Assembly (NCBI GenBank): GCA_910587915.1
Contig: CAJUOB010000012.1
Span: 1 to 63,899, forward strand
Direction of reading: 5' to 3'
Origin: an uncultured Muribaculaceae bacterium
GTDB taxonomy: Bacteria; Bacteroidota; Bacteroidia; Bacteroidales; Muribaculaceae
Length of the DNA stretch: 63,899 bases
Both the position numbers and the translations under genes were made by a program. The notes beneath the pieces were generated by a model. That model saw nothing but the letters and a program-made list of their open reading frames with translations, did not search any database and had not been told where the DNA came from. Of the stretch, positions 1 through 9,143 are shown piece by piece (positions within the stretch are counted from its first letter, which is position 1; every line of letters starts with the position of its first letter).

Positions 1-2104
1 CGAGACGGCAACCACGGTGACCGAGCATGGGGTTGAACTCCTCGAGGGCGTCAACCTTTGCTTTCACTTCTGCCAGTGAGATGCCGAGTTTGTCAGCAAG
101 CTCTTTCTGGGTAGCGGTCTGGTGAGGTACGAACTCGTGCAGAGGGGGATCGAGCAGACGGATTGTAACACCGAAGCCGTCCATAGCTTCGAAGATACCT
201 TCGAAGTCGCCACGCTGCATGGGAAGAAGTTTGGCAAGAGCTACACGACGGCCTTCGAGATCGTTTGCGAGGATCATTTCGCGCACGGCTTTAATGCGGT
301 CGCCTTCGAAGAACATGTGCTCAGTACGGCAGAGGCCGATGCCCTGTGCGCCGAATTTACGTGCCTGACGGGCATCGCGGGGAGTATCGGCGTTGGTGCG
401 GACAAGGCACTTGGTGAATTTATCGGCAAGATTCATAACAGCAGCGAAGTCGCCGTCGAGTGTAGGTTCGGCAGTGGGAACCTGTCCGTCGTAAACTTCA
501 CCGGTCGAACCGTTGAGAGAAATCCAGTCGCCTTCTTTGTATACCTTACCGTCCATTTCGACAGTCTTGGCAACGTAGTCAACCTTGATTTCGCCGGCGC
601 CGGATACACAGCATTTACCCATACCACGGGCAACCACAGCTGCGTGCGATGTCATACCGCCGCGCATTGTGAGGATACCCTGAGCTACAGCCATACCGCG
701 AAGGTCTTCGGGAGATGTCTCGATACGAACAAGAACAACTTTACGTTTCTTTTCTGCCCATGCTTCGGCATCTTCAGCGGAGAATACAACCTGACCGGAT
801 GCAGCACCAGGAGATGCGGGAAGACCCTTGGCGACTACTTTGGCGTGCTTGAGGGCAGATTTGTCGAATACGGGGTGGAGAAGCTCGTCGAGTTTCTGAG
901 GCTCCATGCGCTTGAGGACGGTCTTTTCGTCGATAACGTCGGCACGGAGAAGGTCCATGGCAATCTTGACCATGGCAGCACCGGTACGCTTGCCGTTACG
1001 GGTCTGAAGCATCCAGAGTTTGCCATCCTGAATGGTGAACTCCATGTCCTGCATATCCTTGTAGTAAGCTTCGAGGCGATCTGCGATTGCGAAAAGTTCG
1101 TTAGCGCAAAGAGGCATCGATTCTTCGAGCGAAGGATATTTTGCAGCACGTTCTTCTTCGGAAATACCCTGAAGGGCTGCCCAACGACGGGAGCCTTCGA
1201 TTGTGATCTGCTGAGGTGTGCGGATACCAGCCACAACGTCTTCGCCCTGAGCATTGATAAGGTATTCGCCATTGAAGATGTTTTCGCCGGTAGCGGCATC
1301 ACGGCTGAAAGCCACGCCGGTAGCGGAGTTGTTGCCCATGTTGCCATATACCATAGCCTGAACATTGACAGCAGTACCCCATTCTTCGGGAATCTGGTTC
1401 ATGCGACGATAGAGGATAGCGCGTTCGTTCATCCAGCTATCGAATACAGCGCAGATACCACCCCAAAGCTGTTCCCAAGCGCAGTCGGGGAAGTCTTTGC
1501 CGGTATATTCCTTAACAGCTGCTTTGAAGAGCTTAACGAGGTTCTTGAGGTCGTCTACGTCGAGCTCTGTGTCGAGCTTGTAGCCTTTTTCCTCTTTAAC
1601 CTTATCCATAATTTCCTCGAAAGGATCGATGTCGGTTTTCTTCTTGGGCTTCATGCCAAGTACAACGTCGCCATACATCTGTACGAAACGGCGGTAGCTA
1701 TCCCATGCGAAACGGGGATTGCCGCTTTTCTGTGCCAGAGATTCGACAGTAGCATCGTTCATACCGAGGTTGAGGACGGTGTCCATCATACCGGGCATAG
1801 AAGCACGAGCACCGGAGCGAACAGATACAAGAAGGGGATTGGCAGGATCGTTGAATTTCTTGCCGGTGAGCTCTTCTACGTGAGCGATGGCCTTTTCAAC
1901 TTCATCCTTGATTTTGGCAACGACCTCGTCGCGGCCATATTGAGTATACTCGTTGCAAACTTCGGTTGTAATGGTGAAACCGGGAGGAACGGGCATGCCC
2001 AGAAGATTCATTTCGGCGAGGTTGGCGCCTTTACCTCCGAGGAGGTTTCTCATTTCGGCGTTACCTTCGGCTTTACCGTCACCGAATGTATAAACTCTTT
2101 TCAT
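1..2104 (-). CDS. ppdK: Pyruvate, phosphate dikinase (partial, C-terminal end outside window)
   Basis: Interconverts pyruvate, ATP and phosphate with PEP, AMP and PPi in the cytoplasm. The reading frame is open on the minus strand from the ATG at 2104 (MKRVYTFGDG) to the window edge, giving 701 codons of a family usually near 900 residues. The N-terminal part has the nucleotide-binding segment (LLGGKGANLAEM, VPPGFTITT). The swivelling phosphohistidine segment GGMTSHAAVVARG lies around 630-665. The last visible residues, FNPMLGHRGCRL, belong to the PEP/pyruvate barrel. A 708-codon ORF on the opposite strand is only a shadow of this gene. With the PPi-dependent phosphofructokinase at 9.1-10.8 kb it suggests a PPi-linked glycolysis. 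The gene is separated from the nqr operon by a terminator. Identity is firm. Confidence 0.97.
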   Translation of the reverse strand, partial: MKRVYTFGDGKAEGNAEMRNLLGGKGANLAEMNLLGMPVPPGFTITTEVCNEYTQYGRDEVVAKIKDEVEKAIAHVEELTGKKFNDPANPLLVSVRSGARASMPGMMDTVLNLGMNDATVESLAQKSGNPRFAWDSYRRFVQMYGDVVLGMKPKKKTDIDPFEEIMDKVKEEKGYKLDTELDVDDLKNLVKLFKAAVKEYTGKDFPDCAWEQLWGGICAVFDSWMNERAILYRRMNQIPEEWGTAVNVQAMVYGNMGNNSATGVAFSRDAATGENIFNGEYLINAQGEDVVAGIRTPQQITIEGSRRWAALQGISEEERAAKYPSLEESMPLCANELFAIADRLEAYYKDMQDMEFTIQDGKLWMLQTRNGKRTGAAMVKIAMDLLRADVIDEKTVLKRMEPQKLDELLHPVFDKSALKHAKVVAKGLPASPGAASGQVVFSAEDAEAWAEKKRKVVLVRIETSPEDLRGMAVAQGILTMRGGMTSHAAVVARGMGKCCVSGAGEIKVDYVAKTVEMDGKVYKEGDWISLNGSTGEVYDGQVPTAEPTLDGDFAAVMNLADKFTKCLVRTNADTPRDARQARKFGAQGIGLCRTEHMFFEGDRIKAVREMILANDLEGRRVALAKLLPMQRGDFEGIFEAMDGFGVTIRLLDPPLHEFVPHQTATQKELADKLGISLAEVKAKVDALEEFNPMLGHRGCRL

Positions 2105-2202
2105 TCTTGGTTATCAATTAATTTTTATAAAAATTGTGTGTTCTATGCATGGTTGCAGGAGTCACTACGATTCCTACGAGTGCAAAGATACAAAAATCCG
2201 AG

Positions 2203-2246
2203 TAAAAACAACACGCCCCGGAGTCATAAAATTAGCTCCGGAGCGT
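2203..2246 (-). terminator. Rho-independent terminator after nqrF
   Basis: Arms 2213-2223 and 2235-2246 pair with a single mismatch (ACGCTCCGGAGC on the minus strand against its partner). On the minus strand the hairpin is followed by TGTTGTTTTT. It lies 35 bases after the nqrF stop and before ppdK. Confidence 0.8.
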
Positions 2247-2280
2247 GATTTTGTTGATTTTTATATTGCCTTCACGGTCT

Positions 2281-3588
2281 TTAACCGCCAAAATTGTCGT
2301 AGTGTATGCTGGTCGGATCAACACCGAGATTATCGAGCATATTTTCGACGGCTTTACTCATCGGGCCAGGACCGCACATGTAGTATTCGATATCCTCGGG
2401 ACTGTCGTGGTCCTTCAGGTAAGTATCGTAAATCACCTGATGGACGAAACCGGGTGTATACGCTACGCCTGCGGCATCGGCTGCCGGATCGGGACGGTCG
2501 AGTGCCAGATGGAACTTGAAGTTGGGGAACTCTTTCTCGAGTTTGAGGAAATCGTCGAGATAGAACACCTCATTAAGCGCGCGGGCTCCATAGAAGTAGT
2601 TCATCTTGCGATTGGTGGTCTTCAATGTCTTTGTCATGTGCATGATCTGAGCACGCAAAGGGGCCATACCGGCACCACCACCGATCCACATCATTTCGGC
2701 ATTGGAGTCGAAGATAGGATGGAAGTCGCCATAAGGGCCACTCATCATCACCTTGTCGCCCGGTTTGAGAGAGAAAATATAGCTGGATGCAATACCCGGC
2801 ATCACATCCATAAATCCTACTTCGGGTTTTGGTTTCATCGGGGGTGTGGCGATACGTACGGTGAGCATTATGCGGTCGCCCTCGGCCGGATAGTTGGCCA
2901 TAGAGTAAGCTCGCACCGTAGTCTCTTTGTTCTCGCATTTCAGGCCAAACAGACCGAACTTTTCCCATGCGGGAAGATATTCCGGCCCGATAAGATCGCG
3001 ATAGATATCGGTGGCATAGTCCATTATAAATGGTGGAATCTTAATCTGGGCATATGAACCCGGAATGAAGTCCATGTGCTCACCCGGAGGAAGAGCCACA
3101 ACAAATTCCTTGATGAAAGTAGCCACATTGCGGTTGGAGATCACTTCGCACTCCCACTCTTTTACGGATAGAACCGAAGCAGGCACCTTTATGGCCATAT
3201 CGCCTTTCACCTTTACCTGACAGGCCAGACGCCAATGGTCTTTAAGTTCTTTGCGGGTGAAGTGCACAGCTTCTGTAGGAAGGGCCTCACCCCCACCCTC
3301 TTCGACCTGAAGACGGCACTGGCCACAACTTCCTTTACCACCGCATGCGGAAGGAAGGAATACATTGCTATCGGCCATTGTGGAGAGCAACGATTTGCCG
3401 GATTCGGCTGTCACCTTAGTATCGCCGTTCATGGTGATGGTCACCTCGCCCGACTGCACAAGATATTTTTTTGCAATGAGAAGTATCACGACCAGCAGCA
3501 GTGTCACGCCAAGAAAAAATCCGACACCGCTCACCACAGTGCTGAGGGCAAGCCGGTCCATGCTGCACAATAATGTGAGATAAATCAT
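2281..3588 (-). CDS. nqrF: Na+-translocating NADH:quinone reductase subunit F
   Basis: The NADH-oxidising subunit of the sodium-pumping Na+-NQR. It takes electrons from NADH through FAD and a [2Fe-2S] cluster to the membrane subunits. One N-terminal membrane helix lies at about residues 12-40. The ferredoxin-type cluster ligands are C82, C88, C91 and C123 (CGGKGSCGQC, then LAC). The FAD-binding RAYSMANYP is at 226-234, and GGGAGMAPLR is typical of the NAD(P)H lobe. The length of 435 residues is slightly above the usual ~410. The ATG at 3588 is 9 bases after the nqrE stop; an internal Met at residue 10 is possible. It is the last gene of nqrABCDEF. Confidence 0.97.
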   Translation of the reverse strand: MIYLTLLCSMDRLALSTVVSGVGFFLGVTLLLVVILLIAKKYLVQSGEVTITMNGDTKVTAESGKSLLSTMADSNVFLPSACGGKGSCGQCRLQVEEGGGEALPTEAVHFTRKELKDHWRLACQVKVKGDMAIKVPASVLSVKEWECEVISNRNVATFIKEFVVALPPGEHMDFIPGSYAQIKIPPFIMDYATDIYRDLIGPEYLPAWEKFGLFGLKCENKETTVRAYSMANYPAEGDRIMLTVRIATPPMKPKPEVGFMDVMPGIASSYIFSLKPGDKVMMSGPYGDFHPIFDSNAEMMWIGGGAGMAPLRAQIMHMTKTLKTTNRKMNYFYGARALNEVFYLDDFLKLEKEFPNFKFHLALDRPDPAADAAGVAYTPGFVHQVIYDTYLKDHDSPEDIEYYMCGPGPMSKAVENMLDNLGVDPTSIHYDNFGG

Positions 3589-3597
3589 AGCTTCTTA

Positions 3598-4215
3598 TTA
3601 GATTTTAATGCCCAGGAAGCTCATGAACGCTATTCCCATGAGGGCCGTGATAATAAAGGTGATACCCACGCCACGAAGAGGAGCGGGGACATTGGAATAC
3701 TGTGCCACACGTTCGCGTACGGCTGCCACTGCTGTTATGGCAAGGAGCCAACCGATGCCCCAACCGCCACCAGCACATACGGCTGTCCATACCGATTCGA
3801 AACCTCTCTGCTGCATGAAGAGCGAACCACCGAGAATAGCACAGTTCACAGCGATAAGTGGCAAAAAGATGCCGAGCGATGAATACAGCGCAGGCGCATA
3901 TTTTTCCACCACCATTTCCACAAGCTGGGTCATGGAGGCAATCACGGCGATAAACACAATCAGCGAAAGGAAACTCAAGTCCACATCGGCATATTCAGCA
4001 CCGAGCCATGACAGCGCACCTTGCCGCAGCACGTAGTTCTCCAGCAAATAGTTTATCGGCAGAGTTATGGTAAGCATAAATGTCACAGCGATACCAAGAC
4101 CGAAAGCCGTCTTTACATTTTTGCTCACCGCAATGAATGAGCACATGCCCAGGAAGTAGGCAAATATCATATTGTCGATAAAAATCGACCTTATAAACAG
4201 ATTTAAATTGTCCAT
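3598..4215 (-). CDS. nqrE: Na+-NQR subunit E
   Basis: A membrane subunit of the sodium-translocating NADH:quinone reductase, paired with NqrD. The 205-residue protein has about six hydrophobic helices and begins MDNLNLFIRSIFIDNMIFAYFLG, typical of NqrE/RnfA. Conserved cysteines lie in the FLGMCSF and AVNCAILGG segments; in this family such Cys residues, with those of NqrD, ligate a membrane-embedded iron-sulfur centre. The start has a GGAAAG sequence just upstream. It lies 15 bases after nqrD and 9 before nqrF. Confidence 0.97.
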   Translation of the reverse strand: MDNLNLFIRSIFIDNMIFAYFLGMCSFIAVSKNVKTAFGLGIAVTFMLTITLPINYLLENYVLRQGALSWLGAEYADVDLSFLSLIVFIAVIASMTQLVEMVVEKYAPALYSSLGIFLPLIAVNCAILGGSLFMQQRGFESVWTAVCAGGGWGIGWLLAITAVAAVRERVAQYSNVPAPLRGVGITFIITALMGIAFMSFLGIKI

Positions 4216-4230
4216 CTTTCCGGTATTTTA

Positions 4231-4854
4231 CTATTTTTCCTGAAGATCTTTGTTGAAGCTCCGGTGCACCCATATGATACAAGCCACCAGCACCAATGCC
4301 ATGGGAGGCAGAATCATAAGTCCATTATTCACATATCCGGCTTCATAGAAACAATCGGGCACAACCTGGTAGCCGAGCAATGTACCCGACCCGAGCAATT
4401 CACGGAAGAATCCAACAATTACCAAAATGATGGTATAACCGATGCCATTGCCGACACCATCGAGGAACGACGGCCAAGGGCGGTTCGCCATTGCGAAAGC
4501 CTCAAGACGGCCCATGAGGATACAGTTAGTTATAATCAGACCGATGAAAACCGATAATTGCTTGCTCACATCGTAGGCATATGCCTGGAGAAGCTGCGAC
4601 ACTATCACCACCAAGCCGGCGACAACCACCAGCTGAACGATTATTCGGATATTGGTAGGGATCGTATTGCGTATGAGCGATATGATGACATTACTAAATG
4701 CCAGGACCGCGATAACGGACAGCCCCATGACGATAGCAGGTTCGAGTTTAGCCGTAACTGCCAGTACAGAACAAATACCTAATATCTGTACGATTACAGG
4801 ATTATCCTTAGAGAAAGGATTGAAGAAAACGCTTTTATTTGCCATGACTGTCAT
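4231..4854 (-). CDS. nqrD: Na+-NQR subunit D
   Basis: A membrane subunit of Na+-NQR, homologous to NqrE and RnfE, with about six helices. Visible family features are NPVIVQILGICSVLAVT and ITNCILMGRLEAFAM, with the paired cysteines used for the shared iron-sulfur centre. The ATG at 4854 overlaps the nqrC stop as ATGA, which suggests translational coupling. A second in-frame ATG at 4845 gives the more typical N-terminus MANKSVFFNPFSKDNP. Both are plausible and differ by three residues. The length, 204-207 residues, is normal. Confidence 0.96.
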   Translation of the reverse strand: MTVMANKSVFFNPFSKDNPVIVQILGICSVLAVTAKLEPAIVMGLSVIAVLAFSNVIISLIRNTIPTNIRIIVQLVVVAGLVVIVSQLLQAYAYDVSKQLSVFIGLIITNCILMGRLEAFAMANRPWPSFLDGVGNGIGYTIILVIVGFFRELLGSGTLLGYQVVPDCFYEAGYVNNGLMILPPMALVLVACIIWVHRSFNKDLQEK

Positions 4855-5555
4855 TTATTAAGCGATTCAAGAAAGGCGCTATAGGGTTGCAGGCAATTGT
4901 CGATCATCGCACCGACACCCTTGCTGGTGATTGTACCACCGGAGATGCCGTCGACATAGTCGGCATCGCCCGCAGGAGCTTGACCGGCTTTTACCACAGC
5001 AACCGCAACAAACGCACCGTTCTTTATAAGTTTTTTACCGGAGAACTGCGAAGAGAATGCAGGTTTCTCGATTTCAGCACCCAGACCGGGTGTTTCACCC
5101 TGATGTGCAAAGTATGCGCCATATATCGTGGTGCCATCGGCATCGACCGATACATAGCCCCAAATCGGGCCCCACAGACCCGCTCCATACATGGGCAGAA
5201 TGTACTTCACAGCTCCGTCGGAAAGAGTACACTCATAGACAGGGAGCAGTCGCTCCGAGGCGGCCTCTCCGACCTGTTTAGCCACATCTACAGTAAACGC
5301 ATCGGCATTGTCGACCTTATTTCCTTTGTCATCGACAACAAAAGTAGATGTTATATAGCGATCGTATTCGGCTATAATATCCGATCCGGAAGCTTCGACC
5401 GACACACTGGCAAGAATCTGGCGCATTTTGTCGGCATCGGCATTGGCCTGCTGTCGCGGCTTTAGTGAAATGGCGGTGAAAGCCAAGGCCGTTCCCACAA
5501 GAACCACCAGCACGATTATATATATAATGGTATATGTATTGCTCTGCTTGTTCAT
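4851..5555 (-). CDS. nqrC: Na+-NQR subunit C, covalent FMN carrier
   Basis: A periplasm-facing flavoprotein subunit of Na+-NQR. The 234-residue protein has one N-terminal helix (about residues 9-29) and a soluble FMN-binding domain. The flavinylation motif reads SGGTITS at 205-211, so Thr208 should carry FMN by a phosphoester bond; many homologues have SGAT at this place. Maturation needs an ApbE flavin transferase, which is not in this window. It overlaps nqrB upstream (ATGA) and nqrD downstream (ATGA). Confidence 0.97.
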   Translation of the reverse strand: MNKQSNTYTIIYIIVLVVLVGTALAFTAISLKPRQQANADADKMRQILASVSVEASGSDIIAEYDRYITSTFVVDDKGNKVDNADAFTVDVAKQVGEAASERLLPVYECTLSDGAVKYILPMYGAGLWGPIWGYVSVDADGTTIYGAYFAHQGETPGLGAEIEKPAFSSQFSGKKLIKNGAFVAVAVVKAGQAPAGDADYVDGISGGTITSKGVGAMIDNCLQPYSAFLESLNK

Positions 5556-6772
5556 TGTTGCGATGTTTTAGCCTTGAGGCGGTTTACACGGCGGCGCATG
5601 TTTGCCTGCACCACGCAATAGTCGATAAGAGGCGCAAAACAGTTCATAAGAAGCACTGCGAGCATTGCACCTTCGGGATAGCCGGTGTTATATGTACGTA
5701 TGATTATTGCCACGGCACCGATAAGGAATCCGTAGATATACTTTCCGGTAGTGGTACGCGCCGCTGTTACAGGATCGGTAGCCATAAATACCGCCGCAAA
5801 GGCGAAGCCACCGAGCAGAAGTTGATCGCACGCAGGAACATACGATGCCGGATAGAGCGGAGAAGCAAACACATTGGCAATCCAGCCCATGAAAAGTCCT
5901 CCGGCAATCACCGAAACAATGATACGCCATGAGGCGATGCCGGCCGCCAGCAGGATGATAGCGCCAATAAGTATACACAATGTGGAAGTCTCGCCGAACG
6001 AGCCCGGGATAAGTCCTATGAAGGCATCCCATGCAGATATTACATGCCCGCCTACGCCTGTGAACTCAATCGAGGGGCCCGATTGGGTGGCAATCTGGCC
6101 GAGAGGGGTGGCACAAGAAAAACCATCTGCAAGAGCATCGCCATAACCGAACGGAGCACCGGTAGCCACATATACCTTATCGCCCGACATCTGAGCAGGA
6201 TAGGCAAAGAAAAGGAATGCGCGGGTGACCAGTGCCACATTAAGCACATTATAGCCAGTGCCGCCAAATACTTCCTTGGCAAATATAACGGCAAATGCCA
6301 CAGCGACAGCAAGCATCCATAGCGGAACCTCGGCCGGACATATCATCGGTACAAGAATACCGGTGACCAAAAATCCTTCCTGAATTTCTTCATGCTTTAT
6401 TTGAGCGAATGTAAATTCAATACCAAGACCGACAATATAGGCGACGGCCACTCGAGGAAGAATGGTGAGGAATCCGTAGAGCATCAGTTCCCAGAAAGGG
6501 AATTCCGATGCCCCGGCTGCCAGCCAATGCTGATAGCCGGTATTATACATTCCGAAAAGGAAACACGGAAGAAGGGCACAGACCACTATAATCATGGTTC
6601 GCTTGGCGTCAATACTATCGTGTATATGCACCGCGCCTGATTTGGCTGAAGTCGTAGTGGGTGTAAACAAGAATGTTTCCATGCCCTCGTACACCGAGCG
6701 GAACGCATGAAGTTTGCCACCCTCCTCGAAATTCGGCTTTATTCTGTCAAGATAATTTCGAAGTTTAGACAC
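5552..6772 (-). CDS. nqrB: Na+-NQR subunit B, covalent FMN and sodium channel subunit
   Basis: The large membrane subunit of Na+-NQR, which carries FMN and riboflavin and takes part in sodium movement. The 406-residue protein has many membrane helices. The N-terminus (SKLRNYLDRIKPNF) is typical. The start codon is GTG at 6772, the only start that gives this N-terminus. The FMN attachment motif reads DGFSCATPLG, with Thr222 as the expected site; Cys220 replaces the glycine of the common SGAT. It overlaps nqrC by four bases and follows nqrA by 20 bases. Confidence 0.97.
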   Translation of the reverse strand: MSKLRNYLDRIKPNFEEGGKLHAFRSVYEGMETFLFTPTTTSAKSGAVHIHDSIDAKRTMIIVVCALLPCFLFGMYNTGYQHWLAAGASEFPFWELMLYGFLTILPRVAVAYIVGLGIEFTFAQIKHEEIQEGFLVTGILVPMICPAEVPLWMLAVAVAFAVIFAKEVFGGTGYNVLNVALVTRAFLFFAYPAQMSGDKVYVATGAPFGYGDALADGFSCATPLGQIATQSGPSIEFTGVGGHVISAWDAFIGLIPGSFGETSTLCILIGAIILLAAGIASWRIIVSVIAGGLFMGWIANVFASPLYPASYVPACDQLLLGGFAFAAVFMATDPVTAARTTTGKYIYGFLIGAVAIIIRTYNTGYPEGAMLAVLLMNCFAPLIDYCVVQANMRRRVNRLKAKTSQQ

Positions 6773-6792
6773 TTTACTATCTGTTATTGTGA

Positions 6793-8130
6793 TTATTCAA
6801 GTTCTTTTCTCAGACTGTCGAGACCCTCACGCACAATCTGCTGAAGAGGCAATTTTGAGGTATCGGCATACTCCGCGGCCGCAAAATCTTCTGGAGCGAC
6901 CTCGTATATGCCGAGTTTCTCCATATCGTCGATATTATTGGAAATAATTGCTTTAAGAAGATACTCCGGCAAAATATCCATCGGCATATACCGGTCGTAC
7001 TGTCCGCTGACAATCATAGCGCGACGTCCACCGTTTATACGGGCATCGGGACGGAATGATTTCGACAGGAAATGACCGGGGAAAGAGCTGTTCTCACTCA
7101 TCTTCGATGGAGAGAAAGAAGCCCAGCCCATGAATTCCTCCACATCATCGCCTTCATCGATAACGGTAATCTGACGATATGGAAAGCGAAGATATCCATC
7201 GGCGTCTTCAGCCACGCCGGTTAAAACATTTCCACTGATTATACGCAAACGACGAGAAGTGGCCTTAAGACGAGGCTCCACAATTGGAGCGATTGCAGCG
7301 CCACACGTCGTCCGCACCAAACCGGGTTTATCCAGTTCCGGACCGGTGACGGCCACTACAGTGCTGAAATCGCAAGTACCAGTTTTCACCATATGTCCGA
7401 TACGGCCCACAGTGACAAAATCGAGAGTCCATACCACTTCGCCTTTATTCACCGGCTTGATATTTGCAATCTGCACTCCGACGTTACTTGCAGGGAAGGG
7501 GCCATCGAATTCCACCATCACAGCATTCTTCAGTCCTGTAAAGGCAAAACCGGATTTATGCGACACGTAGACACTTCCGGATGTAGTTTTCGACAGTAAA
7601 TCAATACCGGCCTGATAATCTTCGGCAGAGAACAACGAAGTGTATACGCTGTATTCAGGAGCCAGAGGCGCCTCATCGAACGCTGTCACAAAAATATCGC
7701 GGACCTCATCGTCCGGCGACGGAATTATGTCGTAGGGACGACGGCGCATCATGGCAAGCATACCGGTGGATGCGAGCAGCTGCTTGGCCGACTTAGAATC
7801 GCTGACAGCTACAGGAACATTCACACTTTGTCCATCTCCATTTGCCTCCAATTCTATTCTGATCACCTTGCGGCGTTCACCACGCACAACGGCTTTGACA
7901 CTACCCGATACAGGAGAGACAAGGTTAACATCAGGATGGTTCTTGTCGTGCATGAGAGAACTTCCACACATAACAGCATCACCTTCTTTTACATCTACCT
8001 TTGGTACAAAGCCCGGAAAATCATCGGGGTAAACCGCAAATGCCTTAGAATGCACCGGTTCGACTGAAGCATTCGCCGGAATCGAACCTGCAATATTAAG
8101 TCTGAGGCCTTTCTTTAGTCTTATTTTCAT
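6793..8130 (-). CDS. nqrA: Na+-NQR subunit A
   Basis: A cytoplasm-exposed subunit of the sodium-pumping NADH:quinone reductase, without its own redox cofactor in known enzymes. The 445-residue protein starts MKIRLKKGLRLNIAGSIP, the usual start of NqrA, with a biotinyl/lipoyl-like region near residues 40-90 (VDVKEGDAVMCGSSL) and a Rnf-C like core. It is the first gene of nqrABCDEF and lies about 115 bases downstream of a good promoter. Confidence 0.96.
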   Translation of the reverse strand: MKIRLKKGLRLNIAGSIPANASVEPVHSKAFAVYPDDFPGFVPKVDVKEGDAVMCGSSLMHDKNHPDVNLVSPVSGSVKAVVRGERRKVIRIELEANGDGQSVNVPVAVSDSKSAKQLLASTGMLAMMRRRPYDIIPSPDDEVRDIFVTAFDEAPLAPEYSVYTSLFSAEDYQAGIDLLSKTTSGSVYVSHKSGFAFTGLKNAVMVEFDGPFPASNVGVQIANIKPVNKGEVVWTLDFVTVGRIGHMVKTGTCDFSTVVAVTGPELDKPGLVRTTCGAAIAPIVEPRLKATSRRLRIISGNVLTGVAEDADGYLRFPYRQITVIDEGDDVEEFMGWASFSPSKMSENSSFPGHFLSKSFRPDARINGGRRAMIVSGQYDRYMPMDILPEYLLKAIISNNIDDMEKLGIYEVAPEDFAAAEYADTSKLPLQQIVREGLDSLRKELE

Positions 8131-8246
8131 TTGGCATCGTTAGGGTTAGGCATATAATCACTTGACCATATGCAAGATTGGAACCATCCGACGCACACAG
8201 AGCAAAACCCAGGGCCGCAATAGGGCTACGGATAGCTAATCGGCTG

Positions 8247-8281
8247 CAAAGTTAGTGATTTTTTATAATTTTTTAAGCAAA
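8247..8281 (-). promoter_or_regulatory. Promoter of the nqr operon
   Basis: On the minus strand TAACTTTG (8247-8254) matches the Bacteroidetes -7 element TAnnTTTG, with TTTG 23 bases upstream (8278-8281), a little longer than the usual 19-21. A start near 8240 would give a leader of about 110 bases before nqrA. The rest of 8131-8410 holds no gene and divides nqrA from the nitroreductase on the other strand. Confidence 0.6.
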
Positions 8282-8410
8282 AAAATCGGCATAAATACCA
8301 TATCGTGCACAAAATTTGAAAATTGCAAAAGTGTCGTTTCATATTTCTCGGCACGAACAAAAAACAACGGGTTGTCGTTACAAAATAGGATTTCAACAAA
8401 TACCCAGATC

Positions 8411-8938
8411 ATGGAAACAAATAAAGAAGCCATACAAGATATTCTCACCCGTACAAGCGAACGCATATACACATCTGAATCGGAAATCGACCAACACGAT
8501 ATAGATACGCTCCTTCATAGCGCCATGGCAGCCCCAACAGCCGTAAATAAACAACCATGGCACTTTGTAGTGGTCCGCGATCGGAATCTATTGAAAGCAA
8601 TGGGCAATGCACTGCCCTACTGCCACATGGCTGCAAATGCCTCTCTTGCCATTGTTGTATGTGGCGATAGAAATAGATTTCTCAGTGGCGATGATGAAAC
8701 TCTTTGGATTCAAGATGTATCAGCTGCTTCAGAAAACATTTTATTAGCCGCCCATGCCCTTGCACTCGGGGCGGTATGGACATCTGTTTTCCCACATAAG
8801 GATCGCATGGGAGCCGTTAGAAATATCCTCTCTCTTCCCGATCATCTTATTCCTTTCAATGTGATTCCGGTGGGACATATCGCTAAAGAGCACGCTCCCA
8901 AAAACAAATGGGATCCATCAAAAGTGACATACAGATAA
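8411..8938 (+). CDS. Nitroreductase family protein
   Basis: A flavin-dependent (FMN) oxidoreductase of the nitroreductase fold, probably cytoplasmic and using NAD(P)H; the true substrate is unknown. The start at 8411 gives METNKEAIQDILTRTS, typical of the family. The open frame goes 52 codons further upstream but that part is low in coding character. The length is 175 residues. Seen: the early Arg/Ser phosphate-binding region, AMAAPTAVNKQPWHFVVV near residues 37-54, and a C-terminal LGAVWTSVFP. It stands alone, divergent from the nqr operon and facing pfp. Confidence 0.9.
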   Translation: METNKEAIQDILTRTSERIYTSESEIDQHDIDTLLHSAMAAPTAVNKQPWHFVVVRDRNLLKAMGNALPYCHMAANASLAIVVCGDRNRFLSGDDETLWIQDVSAASENILLAAHALALGAVWTSVFPHKDRMGAVRNILSLPDHLIPFNVIPVGHIAKEHAPKNKWDPSKVTYR

Positions 8939-8953
8939 TTCCCAACATAAAAA

Positions 8954-8985
8954 ATTCCGCCCGAAACGAAAGCCTCGGACGGAAT
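8954..8985. terminator. Hairpin between nitroreductase and pfp
   Basis: Arms 8954-8964 and 8975-8985 (ATTCCGCCCGA / TCGGACGGAAT) pair at 10 of 11 positions around a 10-base loop. It lies 16 bases after the nitroreductase stop. The T-run is better for minus-strand transcription (TTTTTTA), so it may work in both directions. Confidence 0.6.
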
Positions 8986-9072
8986 GCAAGCTGAATTTTG
9001 AAAGGATATTTGCAAATATAGCGGTTTTTCAGGCAAATCCGAAATTTTCAATACATAAAAAATACATATCCC

Positions 9073-9120
9073 ATCAAAAAAATGCGGTCCCGATGGCTTT
9101 ATAACCATAGGACCGCATTT
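9073..9120 (-). terminator. Rho-independent terminator of pfp
   Basis: A perfect 11-base stem joins 9080-9090 and 9110-9120 (AAATGCGGTCC / GGACCGCATTT), with an inner ATGG/CCAT pairing. On the minus strand it is followed by TTTTTTTG. It is 23 bases after the pfp stop codon. Confidence 0.85.
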
Positions 9121-9143
9121 ATTTGTTCTCTACAAGCAGATTC

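Noticed and set aside
122..2248. 708-codon plus-strand ORF
   Set aside because: It is the antisense shadow of ppdK, whose minus-strand translation is a clear PPDK.
8255..8410. Upstream extension of the nitroreductase
   Set aside because: The extra 52 residues do not look like protein of this family and run over the divergent promoter.
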